Below, in pieces: positions 25,865-35,461 of a stretch of DNA of 64,000 nucleotides. How positions within the stretch are numbered: the stretch's first letter is position 1; each line of letters starts with the position of its first letter. The notes beneath the pieces are model-generated. The model saw nothing but the letters and a program-made list of their open reading frames with translations. It made no database searches and was not told the origin of the DNA. The position numbers and the translations under genes were made by a program. Source of the DNA: Bacteroidales bacterium (lineage in GTDB: Bacteria > Bacteroidota > Bacteroidia > Bacteroidales > F082); contig JAEEQP010000001.1 in assembly GCA_016285355.1 (NCBI GenBank), positions 1 to 64,000 of the forward strand. Reading direction: 5' to 3'.

Positions 25865-25908
25865 GTTGTGCAAAATTACAATTTGGTTGTGCAAATTTTG
25901 TATATTTG
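25865..25908 (+). promoter_or_regulatory. Integrase promoter with direct repeats
   Basis: TATATTTG (25901-25908) is the -7 box, 22 bases before the integrase ATG. GTTGTGCAAA occurs at 25865-25874 and 25886-25895, exactly two helical turns apart and just upstream of the box, so it could be a repressor site or integrase arm site. Confidence 0.5.
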
Positions 25909-25929
25909 AACAACATTAATTTTACACTT

Positions 25930-27308
25930 ATGGAGAAAATAGAAATTCACAGCAGAACGACCAAAAACAAGGGTCTATCCGTCTGCGTTTCCGCCTAAAT
26001 GACGGCAGAAGCGTACAGCTTTACCACAAAAGCGAAATCCAAGCCGACTTGAAAGAACTATCCAAGTTCAATGACGATGGAACAGTAAGACCAGGAACAA
26101 AGGTTTTCAACGGCGAATTGCGCAAACAGATTGCCAATGAAATTGACGCAATGAAAAGAGCCTACTCCAACATGAAACAAGAGGGGTACGACCTGAAAAG
26201 TGAAGTGCTTGAAAAGATGGTGTTTCAGGAACTCCACCCGATTCAAGCCGAAAGAGCAAGCCAAAGTACCCTTTTGGAACGGCTTGAAACCTATGTTTTT
26301 ACTTCGTACGAAAACGGTCTTTTCGGCAACAGCCGATTGAAGCATTACAAAATCCTTTTGCAAGAACTTCAACGGTTCTTGACCATCAACGGAAAAACGG
26401 TCATAACGCCCAACGATTTCACCGCAAACGATGTAATGAGTTTTCGCTTGTTCCTTTTCGATGAATACAAGTATGTTGGGAAATATAAGAAGATTTACAG
26501 CAACCTATCCGAAAGAAGCAAACCGAAAGAGAAGCGAAGCCTTAACACTGTGGCAACCGAAATGAAACAGTTGAATGCCTTTTTCAGCAGCCTTGAAGAT
26601 GCAGACGAAATAAACAAGTCACCATTCAGGAAATTGGGCAAAGCCAACAAGCAACTTGCAGTAAAAGAGCAATACGATGAACCCGTAATCTTGCGCAAAG
26701 AGGAATTGCTCAAAATCATGGAAACCGATGTACCCGAAACCCTGAAAGCCACAAAAGACGCTTTTTTACTGCAATGCAACTTCGGCCAACGAATTAGCGA
26801 TTTCAAAAAAATGACAATGGCCAATATTGCCGTTAATGAGGACGGAATACCCTACATTCATTATTTGGCCGACAAAACCAAGAAACAGAAACATTCTGAA
26901 TTTGTCGCCCCGATAATGCTATATGGATTGGAAATTATCAAACGCACCCGATTTAATATGCCTATTTTGAAATATGTAAGTGGACAATGCGGCTATAATG
27001 TAAAGATAAAGAACCTACTCAAACATTGTGAAATTGACCGTCTTTGCAGCATTTACGATGAAGAAAAAGGCGAAAACACATATTTACCTTTGTACGAACT
27101 TGCAAGCAGCAAACTTTGTCGCACCACCTGCAACGACCTGGTTAGGCTGCAAAGCACCGATGACAACGCTTCGGGGCTTCATGCCAACGGCTCAAAAGCT
27201 GTTGACCGTTATATTTCAAATTGGCTTCGCGATGTGTTCCCGCGATGGTGCAGCGCGTTTAACCAACCTATTTATAAAGTGGATAGTGAATTGAACATAA
27301 TTGATTGA
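25930..27308 (+). CDS. int: Tyrosine recombinase (integrase) with apparent frameshift near the N-terminus
   Basis: Site-specific recombinase expected to insert and excise the island at tRNA-Leu. The ATG at 25930 gives MEKIEIHSRTTKNKG and then stops at codon 23. The neighbouring frame continues GSIRLRFRLNDGRSVQLYHK into a full-length integrase, so one base seems missing near 25974. The catalytic domain has FGQRISDFKKM (first Arg) and LASSKLCRTTCNDLV (second Arg; the usual His is replaced), and the Tyr is probably in AVDRYISNWL. About 458 codons in all, typical for Bacteroidales integrases. It may be inactive, or the shift may be a sequencing error. A TTG at 26049 could restart a shorter protein. 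Confidence 0.8.
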
Positions 27309-27489
27309 AACCTTATGAGAAAAAATGGATTATTTGGACACGTCTATGTTTGCATATATCATTATAGGGAATGGGAAACGCGGTGTAAAAGCCATGTTTC
27401 TTTTTATTGAAGAGTTAAACTATAAGTTGAAAAAAGGTTGAAAAAGGGTTGAAGAGGTTGATTATTTAATATGCTATATTTCATTACAT

Positions 27490-27497
27490 TACTTTTG
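27490..27497 (+). promoter_or_regulatory. -7 box upstream of the HTH gene
   Basis: TACTTTTG, 28 bases before the ATG at 27526. The rest of the gap 27309-27525 is AT-rich and otherwise unremarkable. Confidence 0.6.
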
Positions 27498-27525
27498 CAT
27501 CAAATTTCATTAAAACAACAAAGAC

Positions 27526-27804
27526 ATGTTTAAGCAACCCACAACCCAACAGGCGGTTATTTCAATCCAGATGACCCCTGAACAATTCGAGAGAATAGAG
27601 AAAATGTTTGATTTAATTGAGGAGCACACCAAACCCAAAGAAGAAAAGTATTTGACCATCAAACAAGTGGCGGAGCTGTTAGGAGTGACAGAACCGACAC
27701 TTTGGAGATGGAACAAAGAGGGGATTCTTAAAAGGGTGAAAGTGGGCAACAAGGTCCGCTATAAAGAAAGCGATGTTAACAAGGTATTGGATGAGATGGC
27801 ATGA
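27526..27804 (+). CDS. Helix-turn-helix excisionase-like protein
   Basis: 92 aa. The C-terminal half is an HTH_17/MerR-type winged helix: YLTIKQVAELLGVTEPTLWRWNKEG and then VGNKVRYKESDVNKVLDEM. The N-terminal half is a short helix (EQFERIEKMFDLIEEHTKPKEE). Proteins of this size and type next to integrases act as excisionases or as transcription regulators of integrated elements. It has its own promoter box at 27490. The last bases overlap the ATG of a 31-codon frame. Confidence 0.8.
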   Translation: MFKQPTTQQAVISIQMTPEQFERIEKMFDLIEEHTKPKEEKYLTIKQVAELLGVTEPTLWRWNKEGILKRVKVGNKVRYKESDVNKVLDEMA

Positions 27805-27896
27805 CTACAAAAGCAAAAGCAATATCCGAACCAATTGCCCATTATCGTGACTTTGATAACGATGTAAAGAAGGCAACGGTTATGCTATTGGAATGA
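27801..27896 (+). CDS. Very short ORF, hypothetical
   Basis: 31 codons, beginning MTTKAKAISEPIAHYRDFDN. It is coupled to the HTH gene by an ATGA overlap, the only support for it. It may be the N-terminal remnant of a longer replication protein. Confidence 0.3.
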   Translation: MTTKAKAISEPIAHYRDFDNDVKKATVMLLE

Positions 27897-27931
27897 TTGA
27901 AGAATAAAACAACTATAAAATCCGAAATAAA

Positions 27932-28888
27932 ATGAATAGCAACACAAAAAACGATTTGTTTCCTGATTATTCAGAAGAAGACTTGAACCGATATGTTTTT
28001 GATGGCTTCATATATCTTTACGAAAAAGTTGATAGCATATTGGAAGAAAATGGCTATGTTGGAATACAAGATTATAGGTTAATCCAAGAATCACTTTTGG
28101 GAACAGCATGGGATGAACACATCATACAAATAAGAGATACCCCTTCTTATAAAATGGCATGGCATATCAATGATAAGGAAGACGGCCGGGTTTTCACACA
28201 AAAGGCGAAAAATTTTTGCAACAAGTTCCTCATCAAGGAAACCTTGAAATACAAATATTTTATAGGTACAAATGATGAGAAAAAAATCCGGGAAAATGCT
28301 TGTAAAAGTGTGAGTAAAGACTTTCCAATAGAACTTGTTCAAGAGATAGAGGACGATTTCTATGTTAAAGAATGTTGGAATAGCCGAAATGCTGAATTGC
28401 GTTTTTTGTATATGGTACCAACCATGGTATATAATCTGTTTTCTTATTTGGTCAATGTCAATGGCATGGAATGGATAGAATTTATCTTGAATGACGCGAA
28501 GATGGACTATATTGAAGTGAGTGGTGGATGGAAAAAAAATGATAGCGACATGCTGATATATTTGGATTTATGTGCAGATAAGATAAAACTAATGAGTGAT
28601 AAAATGATCCCTCAAAAGAAAACAGAATACGAAAGCAACGAAGAATTGCTGCGAATCTTTCACGGCGATGAAAGCAATATGCAAAAGTTTCTGAAAAACA
28701 TCCAGGGTCTGAGTGGTGCGGCCATTGTACACCGTGTAAAGGCGGCTATTGAACAAAACATGATATATGCAGATGATGCTCAAACTCCGATGTATAACGC
28801 ATTGAAAGCACTTGGTTATCCTGTTACCAGTTTGCAGAATTGGAATAAGGCTTTTTGTAGCAAAAAAAGAGTTTCGCTTATTGAATAG
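27932..28888 (+). CDS. Hypothetical protein of the replication region
   Basis: 318 aa, no family recognised. It is soluble, charged, and mostly helical by composition, with the segments EEDLNRYVFDGFIYLYEKVD and NGYVGIQDYRLIQESLLGT near the start and a C-terminal LSGAAIVHRVKAAIEQNMIYADD stretch. It sits between the HTH gene and the primase-helicase, in the same direction. Position suggests a role in replication or control of the island. Base composition is more AT-rich than the backbone genes. Confidence 0.65.
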   Translation: MNSNTKNDLFPDYSEEDLNRYVFDGFIYLYEKVDSILEENGYVGIQDYRLIQESLLGTAWDEHIIQIRDTPSYKMAWHINDKEDGRVFTQKAKNFCNKFLIKETLKYKYFIGTNDEKKIRENACKSVSKDFPIELVQEIEDDFYVKECWNSRNAELRFLYMVPTMVYNLFSYLVNVNGMEWIEFILNDAKMDYIEVSGGWKKNDSDMLIYLDLCADKIKLMSDKMIPQKKTEYESNEELLRIFHGDESNMQKFLKNIQGLSGAAIVHRVKAAIEQNMIYADDAQTPMYNALKALGYPVTSLQNWNKAFCSKKRVSLIE

Positions 28889-28946
28889 ATTGTATCTTGG
28901 GCATGTCAAAGGAAGGTGAAGTGATGGCTATTCGTGAAGGCAGACA

Positions 28947-31268
28947 ATGATCAGCGCACCATTAAATGGGACGAGTGATAGCCGTTCTAATAGTCAAGAA
29001 AACGATTGGAATAGCGTAAGTATGGCCGGAAAAAGCTATTGTGAGCAGAGACTATCGGCTGTCGGCATTACGGACGATGACAATCACCTGATTGGTGTTA
29101 CTGCTTCCGACGGATTCCATGGAATAAATGAGTTCCGCTTTTTCACTTCCGACGAAAACGACAATCTTGTCATCAATTACCTTACGCCTAATGGCCGCAT
29201 TCTCGAATACGAAGACAGATCCAAAAACGAAGGCCGTAGTATCCGGGCTTTTGTCAGGACCAGGCTGAAGAATCCCAAAGACCCAAAACAAAAGTACAAG
29301 CAACCTATAGGAACCGAAACATTCCCATTCTTCACGCCCAAGGCAATCGAAGCATACAAGGCCAAGGAGAAAGTCACCACTCTGTTCATCGTGGAGGGTG
29401 AGATAAAGGCATTTGTATTGTCGAAATTCGGCCTTTGTGCCATTGGCATCGGCGGTATCTACAATTTCACAGCCAAAGACAAGCTGGGACTGCATCCAGA
29501 CTTGGCGGATTTCATTGAAAAAACCAGCCCAAGGGAAATCGTTGTCTTGCATGATGCCGATGCGCTCCAACTGAAAGATTTTGAAGAAGCGAAGGAAGCT
29601 ACCAGTCGGCCAAGACAGTTCTCGGAATCATTGATTAGGTTCTATGACTATCTCAGAGAAACGAAGATATTTCAAGGCGATGTGTTTTACGAACATATAT
29701 TACGCGATGTGGGAGGTAAGGGCATTGACGACCTGCTTTTCAACGGACAATGTGACCAAAAGAAATGCATTGCAGAGTTGCAGGCAGTAAAGAAAAGCGC
29801 ACAAGGCACTTACATTGCCGTAGAGAAAATCACGGGAACAAGCCAAATTCGGAAATACTTTGGCCTGGATAGCGTCAGGTCGTTTTACAATCGCTACCAA
29901 GAAGACATTGGTGATCGTGAATGGACGTACAACCATACGCGATACTACCGTGACGACATGGGCAAGATCAGGCCTGCCTTTTCCGAAGACTTGAACCGAT
30001 ACATGATGGTCGGACCTGATTTGTATAAACTGACCATTGACGATTTGGGTAACCTGTTGTTGACAAAATGGTCTAAACAACGGCTTGATGCAGACTTCTC
30101 TAACCCGAAAGAGTTCATTCGGCAAATCCCTAAATATGATGGCTTCGCATACGAGCCTGAAAATGATCCGGAGAAATATAATCCTGCCCCGCGATACGAA
30201 AAAATGGGCTTCCATTCGGTGCTTTACAACAGGTTCGCCAAGCTTACCCATGTTCCAAAAGAGGGAAGATGGGATAATGTCAACAAGGTGTTACACCATA
30301 TTTTCGACTATCCGAATAATGATGGGGAAGCGCTTTATGAGATGGCGTTGGATTACTTTCAGTTATTGTTCACCAATCCGAAGCAGAGGCTGCCGATTCT
30401 CTGTTTGGTGAGTTGGGAGCAAAAGACGGGAAAATCAACGTTGCTGCATTTCCTGAGTTCCATTTTCCAGGAAAACGCGGTGTGCATGGACACGGTTAGG
30501 CTAAACAACAAGTTCAACGCCATGTTGGAAGGAAAGGAATTGGTGCTTGTCGACGAAGCCGCTGCCATTGACTTGAACTCCGTTGACTTTATGAAGATGG
30601 CCACCACCGCAGACGAATTGCCCTATGAGCCCAAAGGGAAAGACGCGAGAAGGGGAAAATGCTTCGCAAAGTTTGTCCTATGTACGAATAACGAGACGGG
30701 GTTTGCGCCGCTTACCTCAGCCGACACTCGCTTTTGGGTGATAAAGGTGTCTCCTTTTGAGGGCGCGGAAGACACTGAGATTGAAGAAAAAATGAAGGCT
30801 GAGATTCCCGCGTTTCTCCATTACCTGAAGAACCGCAAACTACATTATCCCAAGGTCGGTCGTCTCTATTTTGATGACAGCCTTTTCCGTACTCCGGCAT
30901 TGACAGCAGTAATTGAGACGAGCGAGACACCTCTGGTTAAGAACGTCAAGGATGTGCTGTTGACCCAATTCTTCACGCTGAACCAGACGGTCGTCAGATT
31001 GTCCGTAGAAGTGTTGTTCGAGCTAACGAAGAGACAGACAAAAGAAGCCGACAAATCCGAAATCAGAAGATACTTGAACGATGCCGTAAAGAAAGGGCTT
31101 TTGGCCAAAGGTGAAAACACCACTTTTGTGTATTTTGACGGCAAGGAAACGCAACAGGGCAAGTCAAGAATCTATATCTTCCATGCCAAGAATTGGCTCA
31201 ATGAAGAGGATTACGATGAATTGAAGAGGCAGATTGAAGAACGGGAACATGAAAACTCAAATTTTTGA
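28947..31268 (+). CDS. TOPRIM primase-SF3 helicase fusion (island replication protein)
   Basis: 773 aa. The TOPRIM part is TLFIVEGEIKAFVLSKFG (about residues 145-162) with IVVLHDADAL (about 206-215). A helical linker is followed by an SF3/D5-like helicase domain: Walker A WEQKTGKSTLLHFL (about 487-500), Walker B ELVLVDEAAAID, and the CTNNETGFAPL sensor. It belongs to the DUF5906/D5-like primase-helicases found in mobile elements, and would unwind and prime the excised island. A run of DnaA-box-like 9-mers begins 15 bases after the stop, so gene plus origin form a replication module. Confidence 0.85.
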   Translation: MISAPLNGTSDSRSNSQENDWNSVSMAGKSYCEQRLSAVGITDDDNHLIGVTASDGFHGINEFRFFTSDENDNLVINYLTPNGRILEYEDRSKNEGRSIRAFVRTRLKNPKDPKQKYKQPIGTETFPFFTPKAIEAYKAKEKVTTLFIVEGEIKAFVLSKFGLCAIGIGGIYNFTAKDKLGLHPDLADFIEKTSPREIVVLHDADALQLKDFEEAKEATSRPRQFSESLIRFYDYLRETKIFQGDVFYEHILRDVGGKGIDDLLFNGQCDQKKCIAELQAVKKSAQGTYIAVEKITGTSQIRKYFGLDSVRSFYNRYQEDIGDREWTYNHTRYYRDDMGKIRPAFSEDLNRYMMVGPDLYKLTIDDLGNLLLTKWSKQRLDADFSNPKEFIRQIPKYDGFAYEPENDPEKYNPAPRYEKMGFHSVLYNRFAKLTHVPKEGRWDNVNKVLHHIFDYPNNDGEALYEMALDYFQLLFTNPKQRLPILCLVSWEQKTGKSTLLHFLSSIFQENAVCMDTVRLNNKFNAMLEGKELVLVDEAAAIDLNSVDFMKMATTADELPYEPKGKDARRGKCFAKFVLCTNNETGFAPLTSADTRFWVIKVSPFEGAEDTEIEEKMKAEIPAFLHYLKNRKLHYPKVGRLYFDDSLFRTPALTAVIETSETPLVKNVKDVLLTQFFTLNQTVVRLSVEVLFELTKRQTKEADKSEIRRYLNDAVKKGLLAKGENTTFVYFDGKETQQGKSRIYIFHAKNWLNEEDYDELKRQIEEREHENSNF

Positions 31269-31282
31269 TTTTGTCCGTGGAT

Positions 31283-31478
31283 TTGTGGATATTGTGGATA
31301 TTGCTATTATTCAATGAATTATAAATCCACATTTTTTATCCACAAGTGGACAATGTGGAAAACGCTGAAAGTGAATCCATTAAGCAATACCGAAAAATAA
31401 CTTGTGGATATTGTGGATGAAATAGTAGTCTGTAAGGTGTTGAAAATGAAACTTTTCCACAAATCCGCAAAATCCACA
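31283..31478. other. Cluster of DnaA-box-like 9-mers, candidate replication origin
   Basis: Within 200 bases are TTGTGGATA twice in tandem (31283-31291, 31292-31300), AAATCCACA (31323-31331), a perfect TTATCCACA (31336-31344), TTGTGGATA with TTGTGGATG in tandem (31402-31419), TTTTCCACAA (near 31453) and AAATCCACA (31470-31478). They occur on both strands. The gap 31269-31543 holds nothing else. Confidence 0.65.
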
Positions 31479-31543
31479 TGGTTATCTATGCCGATTGCAT
31501 TGTGATACTTTATTGTTGTTTTCAGATGCAATATGACAATCTT

Positions 31544-34390
31544 CTACTTGTACAACAATTCCATGATGTTCTTTGCAGTTTCCGCATCATGAAATGTTAT
31601 TAAATTGTCTTCTGTGGATTGATAGCCAAGAATGTTGACACTGCCATACCAAATGTCGGTTTTATCTATGATGCAGCAATTGAAGGTGATGTCAGGCCTT
31701 AAAGTGACATTGATTCCGTTGACACGAAGCTTCGTCACGTCATCATTTTCTTCTTTGGTGAAAATGTTGATGACTATTCCTGTGGCCGCTAGCTCACATA
31801 GCCTATCGGCAATGGCAGAAAAACGGCCTAGTTTGATTTTAGGACAGGCCAACACGATGGATTGGTTTGCCTTTGACAGACCATTGACGAATGGTTTGAT
31901 AAAGTTCTTTCCATCATAGATGATATCCGTAGTTGTCGATAGTTCAGAGAAGAACATTTCATTCGATCTGATGCTATATCCTATTGCGGCATACCCTTTC
32001 AGCCTTCTGCGATACATCACCTCGCAAACGGGAACGTGGATATCCACATAGTCGTAAATCAGCACTTCCTTCTTTCCCTCGTATTCACGATGAAGCCGTC
32101 CTGCATATTGGGCTACAATGCCTTTCCACGAAACGGGTAGAGTCAAAAAGAGTGTGTCCAAACGCGGACAATCGAATCCTTCTCCTACATATTTGCCTGT
32201 GGCTACGATTACCATTGGGTCTGTGGCCGATATACTTAGCAGCCGTTCTTGTTTTTGCCTTTTCTCTTTGGCTGATTCCGATCCTACAAGAGTAATGACA
32301 TTCTTGCAATATGGCTTCAATAGCTCAGCCAAAACAAACACATGTGATGTCAGGTTGGTCAGGATGATAGGTGAGCGTCCTTCCTTCAAGGCTTCACATA
32401 CATCTTTCACTATCATTTGGTTCCTAAACTCGTCTTCAGAAAGCTGTTGGATGGTTTGCGCATAATTCTGTTTGTCATCGGTCAAGGCTCGATAAGGAGT
32501 AAAACGAGGAACAAGCAGCCGCTCAAAAGACTGGCTTCTTATCTGTGACATGGCATCAGCATTATACCTTATCGGCCCACATTGCATGAAAATGATAGGT
32601 TGGTGGCCATCCTTCCTGGTTGGTGTAGCCGTAAGCCCATAAACGTTTTGAGCATTTACCGTTTTCAATATTTGCTCAAAGCTGACGGCGGAAACATGGT
32701 GGCATTCATCCACGATAACCATGCCGTAATTCCTGACGAGGGGTTTCACTTCATTGTCGTTTATGCATGACTGCATGATGGCCACATCGATGATTCCATG
32801 AAGGGAGTCTCCCGTAGAGCAAAGCGTTCCAATGGGCGAGAATGGTTTCTTTTTTCCCCGTTTCCGCACTTGCTCTTTAGGCTCATATTCGACAATGAGA
32901 AAATTTTCAAGCTCGCGTTTCCATTGGTCCAATAATGCCTTCGTATGTACCAATATCAACGTGTTCACCTTCAGTTTGGCAATCATTCCTATGGCTGTCA
33001 CGGTCTTTCCGAAAGCCGTAGTGGCTGATAAAACGCCGTTGCTCTCGGCACAAAGACAATCCACGGCCCAAGACTGCTCTTCTTTCAAAGTACCATTGAA
33101 AGTCGCAGTTATGGACTGGCCGTGATTGGTCTTGTCTATCCAAGTCGCCTCGGCTCCGTTTTCTTGAAGAAAGTTGCGGATGGCACCTTCGCATCCGCGT
33201 GGAACCCCCAGATACTCATCCGTTATTTCAGCACATGATATGATTCTTGGAATGGAATATGTCGAAAGCCTCATCGCCTGATGGCTATAGAACTCTGGAT
33301 TTTTGAAAGAGGCCATGCGCTTGAAGTGATTCAAAACTTTGGCAGGAACCCCTTTTAACGGCACATACAACATGTTGGATTTGATGATGCTTAATGCCGA
33401 TCCAAAATCCATTGGAGATATTTGTGGAGCGACAGGCAGCTCCCACGGCTTCGATTCACTGGTTTTGGAAAGTTCTCCCATCGGTTGAGTGTTTCCAAGT
33501 TTGCGAACAATCTCGTCAAGTATGGTTTCCGACAGTTTCTTGACGTTTTGCAAGTATGCCCATTGGTCAGTATAAGGTTGGAAATTGTCATCAACAAACA
33601 CACTGTTCCCATTCTTGCGCGCCTTGCCTTGTAACGGAAGTGCTATCAGATTCCCGAGACCTCCATCCGGTAAAAAATCTTGGTTAGGAATGAATCGGTC
33701 GTAGGATTTGAAAGAAACACCTACATCTTGGTTCATGGCCTCAGTCAAAATAGCATTTCCCAGTCTTCTTGCTTTCATTGCAGCAACAGGACTTTCAAAG
33801 AAAATCCATACATGGGTGCCCTTTCCTGAACGTGAACGTTCTATGGAATAGGGAATAAGCCACTGTTTGCATACGCCAATAAAAGCACGAACATCCTCTT
33901 GATAGCCATGTTCACAATTCTTGTCGTCAAAGTCTGCGCACAGGAAATTGCACGTATTATCATCCATAATGGCATATACCCCTATCACGTCGCGCCCATC
34001 TTCGTCTTTGCCTGACAAATGCTTGTAGCAGTCTTCATCGGTAAGCGAAGAGAATTGACGGTTAGGACATTCCGCACACTTGAACTTCTTCTTGTTACAG
34101 AGTTGGAAATCCCATTCGTTGCTACAAACTGGCTGGTATCCTGCTTTACCAGTCGCTCTACTATACCACCTACGAGCGAACACGTCCTCACGCCCCTTGA
34201 ACAGCCCTCGGAACAAATCAATCTTTTCTTGAAGTGATAGCGTCAGCATGGCCGTAGGCACTTGTTTCCTTACAGGAACCTCATCGCCAAGCTTCTCCTT
34301 TAGCTTTGCATTCTCCTCTTCAAGTTCCCGAACGCGATTTCTCAACCAATCTCTTTCGGCTAACAGTTCTTGATAGGTCTGCTGCTCCAT
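31544..34390 (-). CDS. TOTE-type primase plus SF2 helicase with PLD-like C-terminus
   Basis: 948 aa. A short coiled coil (ERDWLRNRVRELEEENAKLK) leads into an archaeo-eukaryotic primase domain of the TOTE type: CAECPNRQF zinc motif, FLCADFDDK (catalytic Asp pair), SRSGKGTHVWIFF and PDGGLGNLIALPLQGKARK. A DEAD/DEAH helicase follows with TTAFGKTVTAIGM, IVDECHHV and GLTATPTRKDG. The final ~130 residues have a PLD fold, but the HxK motif reads NCCIIDK, so the nuclease is probably dead. TOTE proteins are predicted defence enzymes of mobile elements. It is the first of the minus-strand cargo genes after the origin. Confidence 0.85.
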   Translation of the reverse strand: MEQQTYQELLAERDWLRNRVRELEEENAKLKEKLGDEVPVRKQVPTAMLTLSLQEKIDLFRGLFKGREDVFARRWYSRATGKAGYQPVCSNEWDFQLCNKKKFKCAECPNRQFSSLTDEDCYKHLSGKDEDGRDVIGVYAIMDDNTCNFLCADFDDKNCEHGYQEDVRAFIGVCKQWLIPYSIERSRSGKGTHVWIFFESPVAAMKARRLGNAILTEAMNQDVGVSFKSYDRFIPNQDFLPDGGLGNLIALPLQGKARKNGNSVFVDDNFQPYTDQWAYLQNVKKLSETILDEIVRKLGNTQPMGELSKTSESKPWELPVAPQISPMDFGSALSIIKSNMLYVPLKGVPAKVLNHFKRMASFKNPEFYSHQAMRLSTYSIPRIISCAEITDEYLGVPRGCEGAIRNFLQENGAEATWIDKTNHGQSITATFNGTLKEEQSWAVDCLCAESNGVLSATTAFGKTVTAIGMIAKLKVNTLILVHTKALLDQWKRELENFLIVEYEPKEQVRKRGKKKPFSPIGTLCSTGDSLHGIIDVAIMQSCINDNEVKPLVRNYGMVIVDECHHVSAVSFEQILKTVNAQNVYGLTATPTRKDGHQPIIFMQCGPIRYNADAMSQIRSQSFERLLVPRFTPYRALTDDKQNYAQTIQQLSEDEFRNQMIVKDVCEALKEGRSPIILTNLTSHVFVLAELLKPYCKNVITLVGSESAKEKRQKQERLLSISATDPMVIVATGKYVGEGFDCPRLDTLFLTLPVSWKGIVAQYAGRLHREYEGKKEVLIYDYVDIHVPVCEVMYRRRLKGYAAIGYSIRSNEMFFSELSTTTDIIYDGKNFIKPFVNGLSKANQSIVLACPKIKLGRFSAIADRLCELAATGIVINIFTKEENDDVTKLRVNGINVTLRPDITFNCCIIDKTDIWYGSVNILGYQSTEDNLITFHDAETAKNIMELLYK

Positions 34391-34396
34391 GGGTCT

Positions 34397-35461
34397 TTAC
34401 TGCATTGCCTGTATCTCATTAAAATAGTAGAATGCCTCTGGGTGGGTCTTCTTCAGCTTGTTGAGTTTTGTCGGCAAGGGTAGTTGTAGAACCAAGTCAG
34501 ACAATTCGCTCGACAACTCTGGGTTGTAATGATGGATTTCGTTGTACCCTTTTTCAAGGAGTTTACAAAGATAGGCCACCTTGGCAGCATTCACAATAGC
34601 AGAGTCAAGAGTGTATTTCCCGCCTATCATAAATCCTCCTATGCGATTGATGCCATCTTGCAACAGCTTGTATTCATCAGGGCTTTGCTGGCCTCTCAAA
34701 CAAATGCAAATGGCTGTCTGATAAATGTCATTAAGTACCTGCTGAATGTTGTCGGGTTTCTGGTGGCGATATTGAAGTTCTATCGCGGCAAATCTCACAA
34801 AAGTCTCTCGGGTGGTGGCCAGATTATCGGTGATATCAAACAAGGAGGCTACGTCAAACAGTTGCTTAATAATCTCCATTGAACACTTCTTTTCTCCTTT
34901 GAAGAACGGAATGCCGGTGGTATGCGGCGCAAAAGCGGTCAACTTATCACCCAACAAATCCTCATGGCTTGGCAGATTGACCATGACCATAGGCTCGTCT
35001 GTAATAAACACTGGGCTTTGAATGGGCAACGACACAATCTTTGAATAGTGCGTTTCTTCAAAGAGTACGTCCAGAAGAATTTTTTCATGTCCACCATTAT
35101 TAGGATAACTCACTTCATAATAGAACTTGGCGTGTTGTTTCGGCACGTCCGTTCGTGATATTCGTGCAACAAGTTCCACTTTGCCAAAGCCATATTCTTC
35201 CGCATACTGGCAAAGATAGTTCTCTATCATGGTTCCTGGAGGGCAAATGATATCAATGTCAATCGACAAACGTTTGCTGGTGTTCAGGTGAAGCATTAGC
35301 GAGCTGCCGCCTTTAAACAGGAAAGGACAGCCAGAACGGGCCAATGCTTCAAGAAGCGAGAAGGCACGAATGGTCTTCTCTACCAAGGCGATATCGTGAA
35401 CGCCCAAACGATGGGCGGCTTCTGTTATCCATTCAAGGGATCTACTCTTTGGATTTATCAT
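34397..35461 (-). CDS. AbiEii/AbiGii-family nucleotidyltransferase toxin
   Basis: 354 aa. The fold is shown by FLFKGGSSLMLHLNTSKRLS (GGxS motif, about residues 47-66) and IDIDIICPPG (two metal-binding Asp), then KLLDVLFEETHYSK region and SHEDLLGDKLTAFAPHTTG. AbiEii enzymes transfer nucleotides to tRNA and stop growth during phage infection. It overlaps the preceding AbiEi-like gene by 20 bases, the standard antitoxin-toxin coupling of type IV systems, and lies 6 bases before the TOTE gene, so all three may be one transcript. Confidence 0.88.
   Translation of the reverse strand: MINPKSRSLEWITEAAHRLGVHDIALVEKTIRAFSLLEALARSGCPFLFKGGSSLMLHLNTSKRLSIDIDIICPPGTMIENYLCQYAEEYGFGKVELVARISRTDVPKQHAKFYYEVSYPNNGGHEKILLDVLFEETHYSKIVSLPIQSPVFITDEPMVMVNLPSHEDLLGDKLTAFAPHTTGIPFFKGEKKCSMEIIKQLFDVASLFDITDNLATTRETFVRFAAIELQYRHQKPDNIQQVLNDIYQTAICICLRGQQSPDEYKLLQDGINRIGGFMIGGKYTLDSAIVNAAKVAYLCKLLEKGYNEIHHYNPELSSELSDLVLQLPLPTKLNKLKKTHPEAFYYFNEIQAMQ

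Noticed and set aside
28947..31268. Phage origin for the island based on the primase-helicase
   Set aside because: No capsid, terminase, portal or tail gene is present; mobC and the oriT-like site fit a mobilizable element better.
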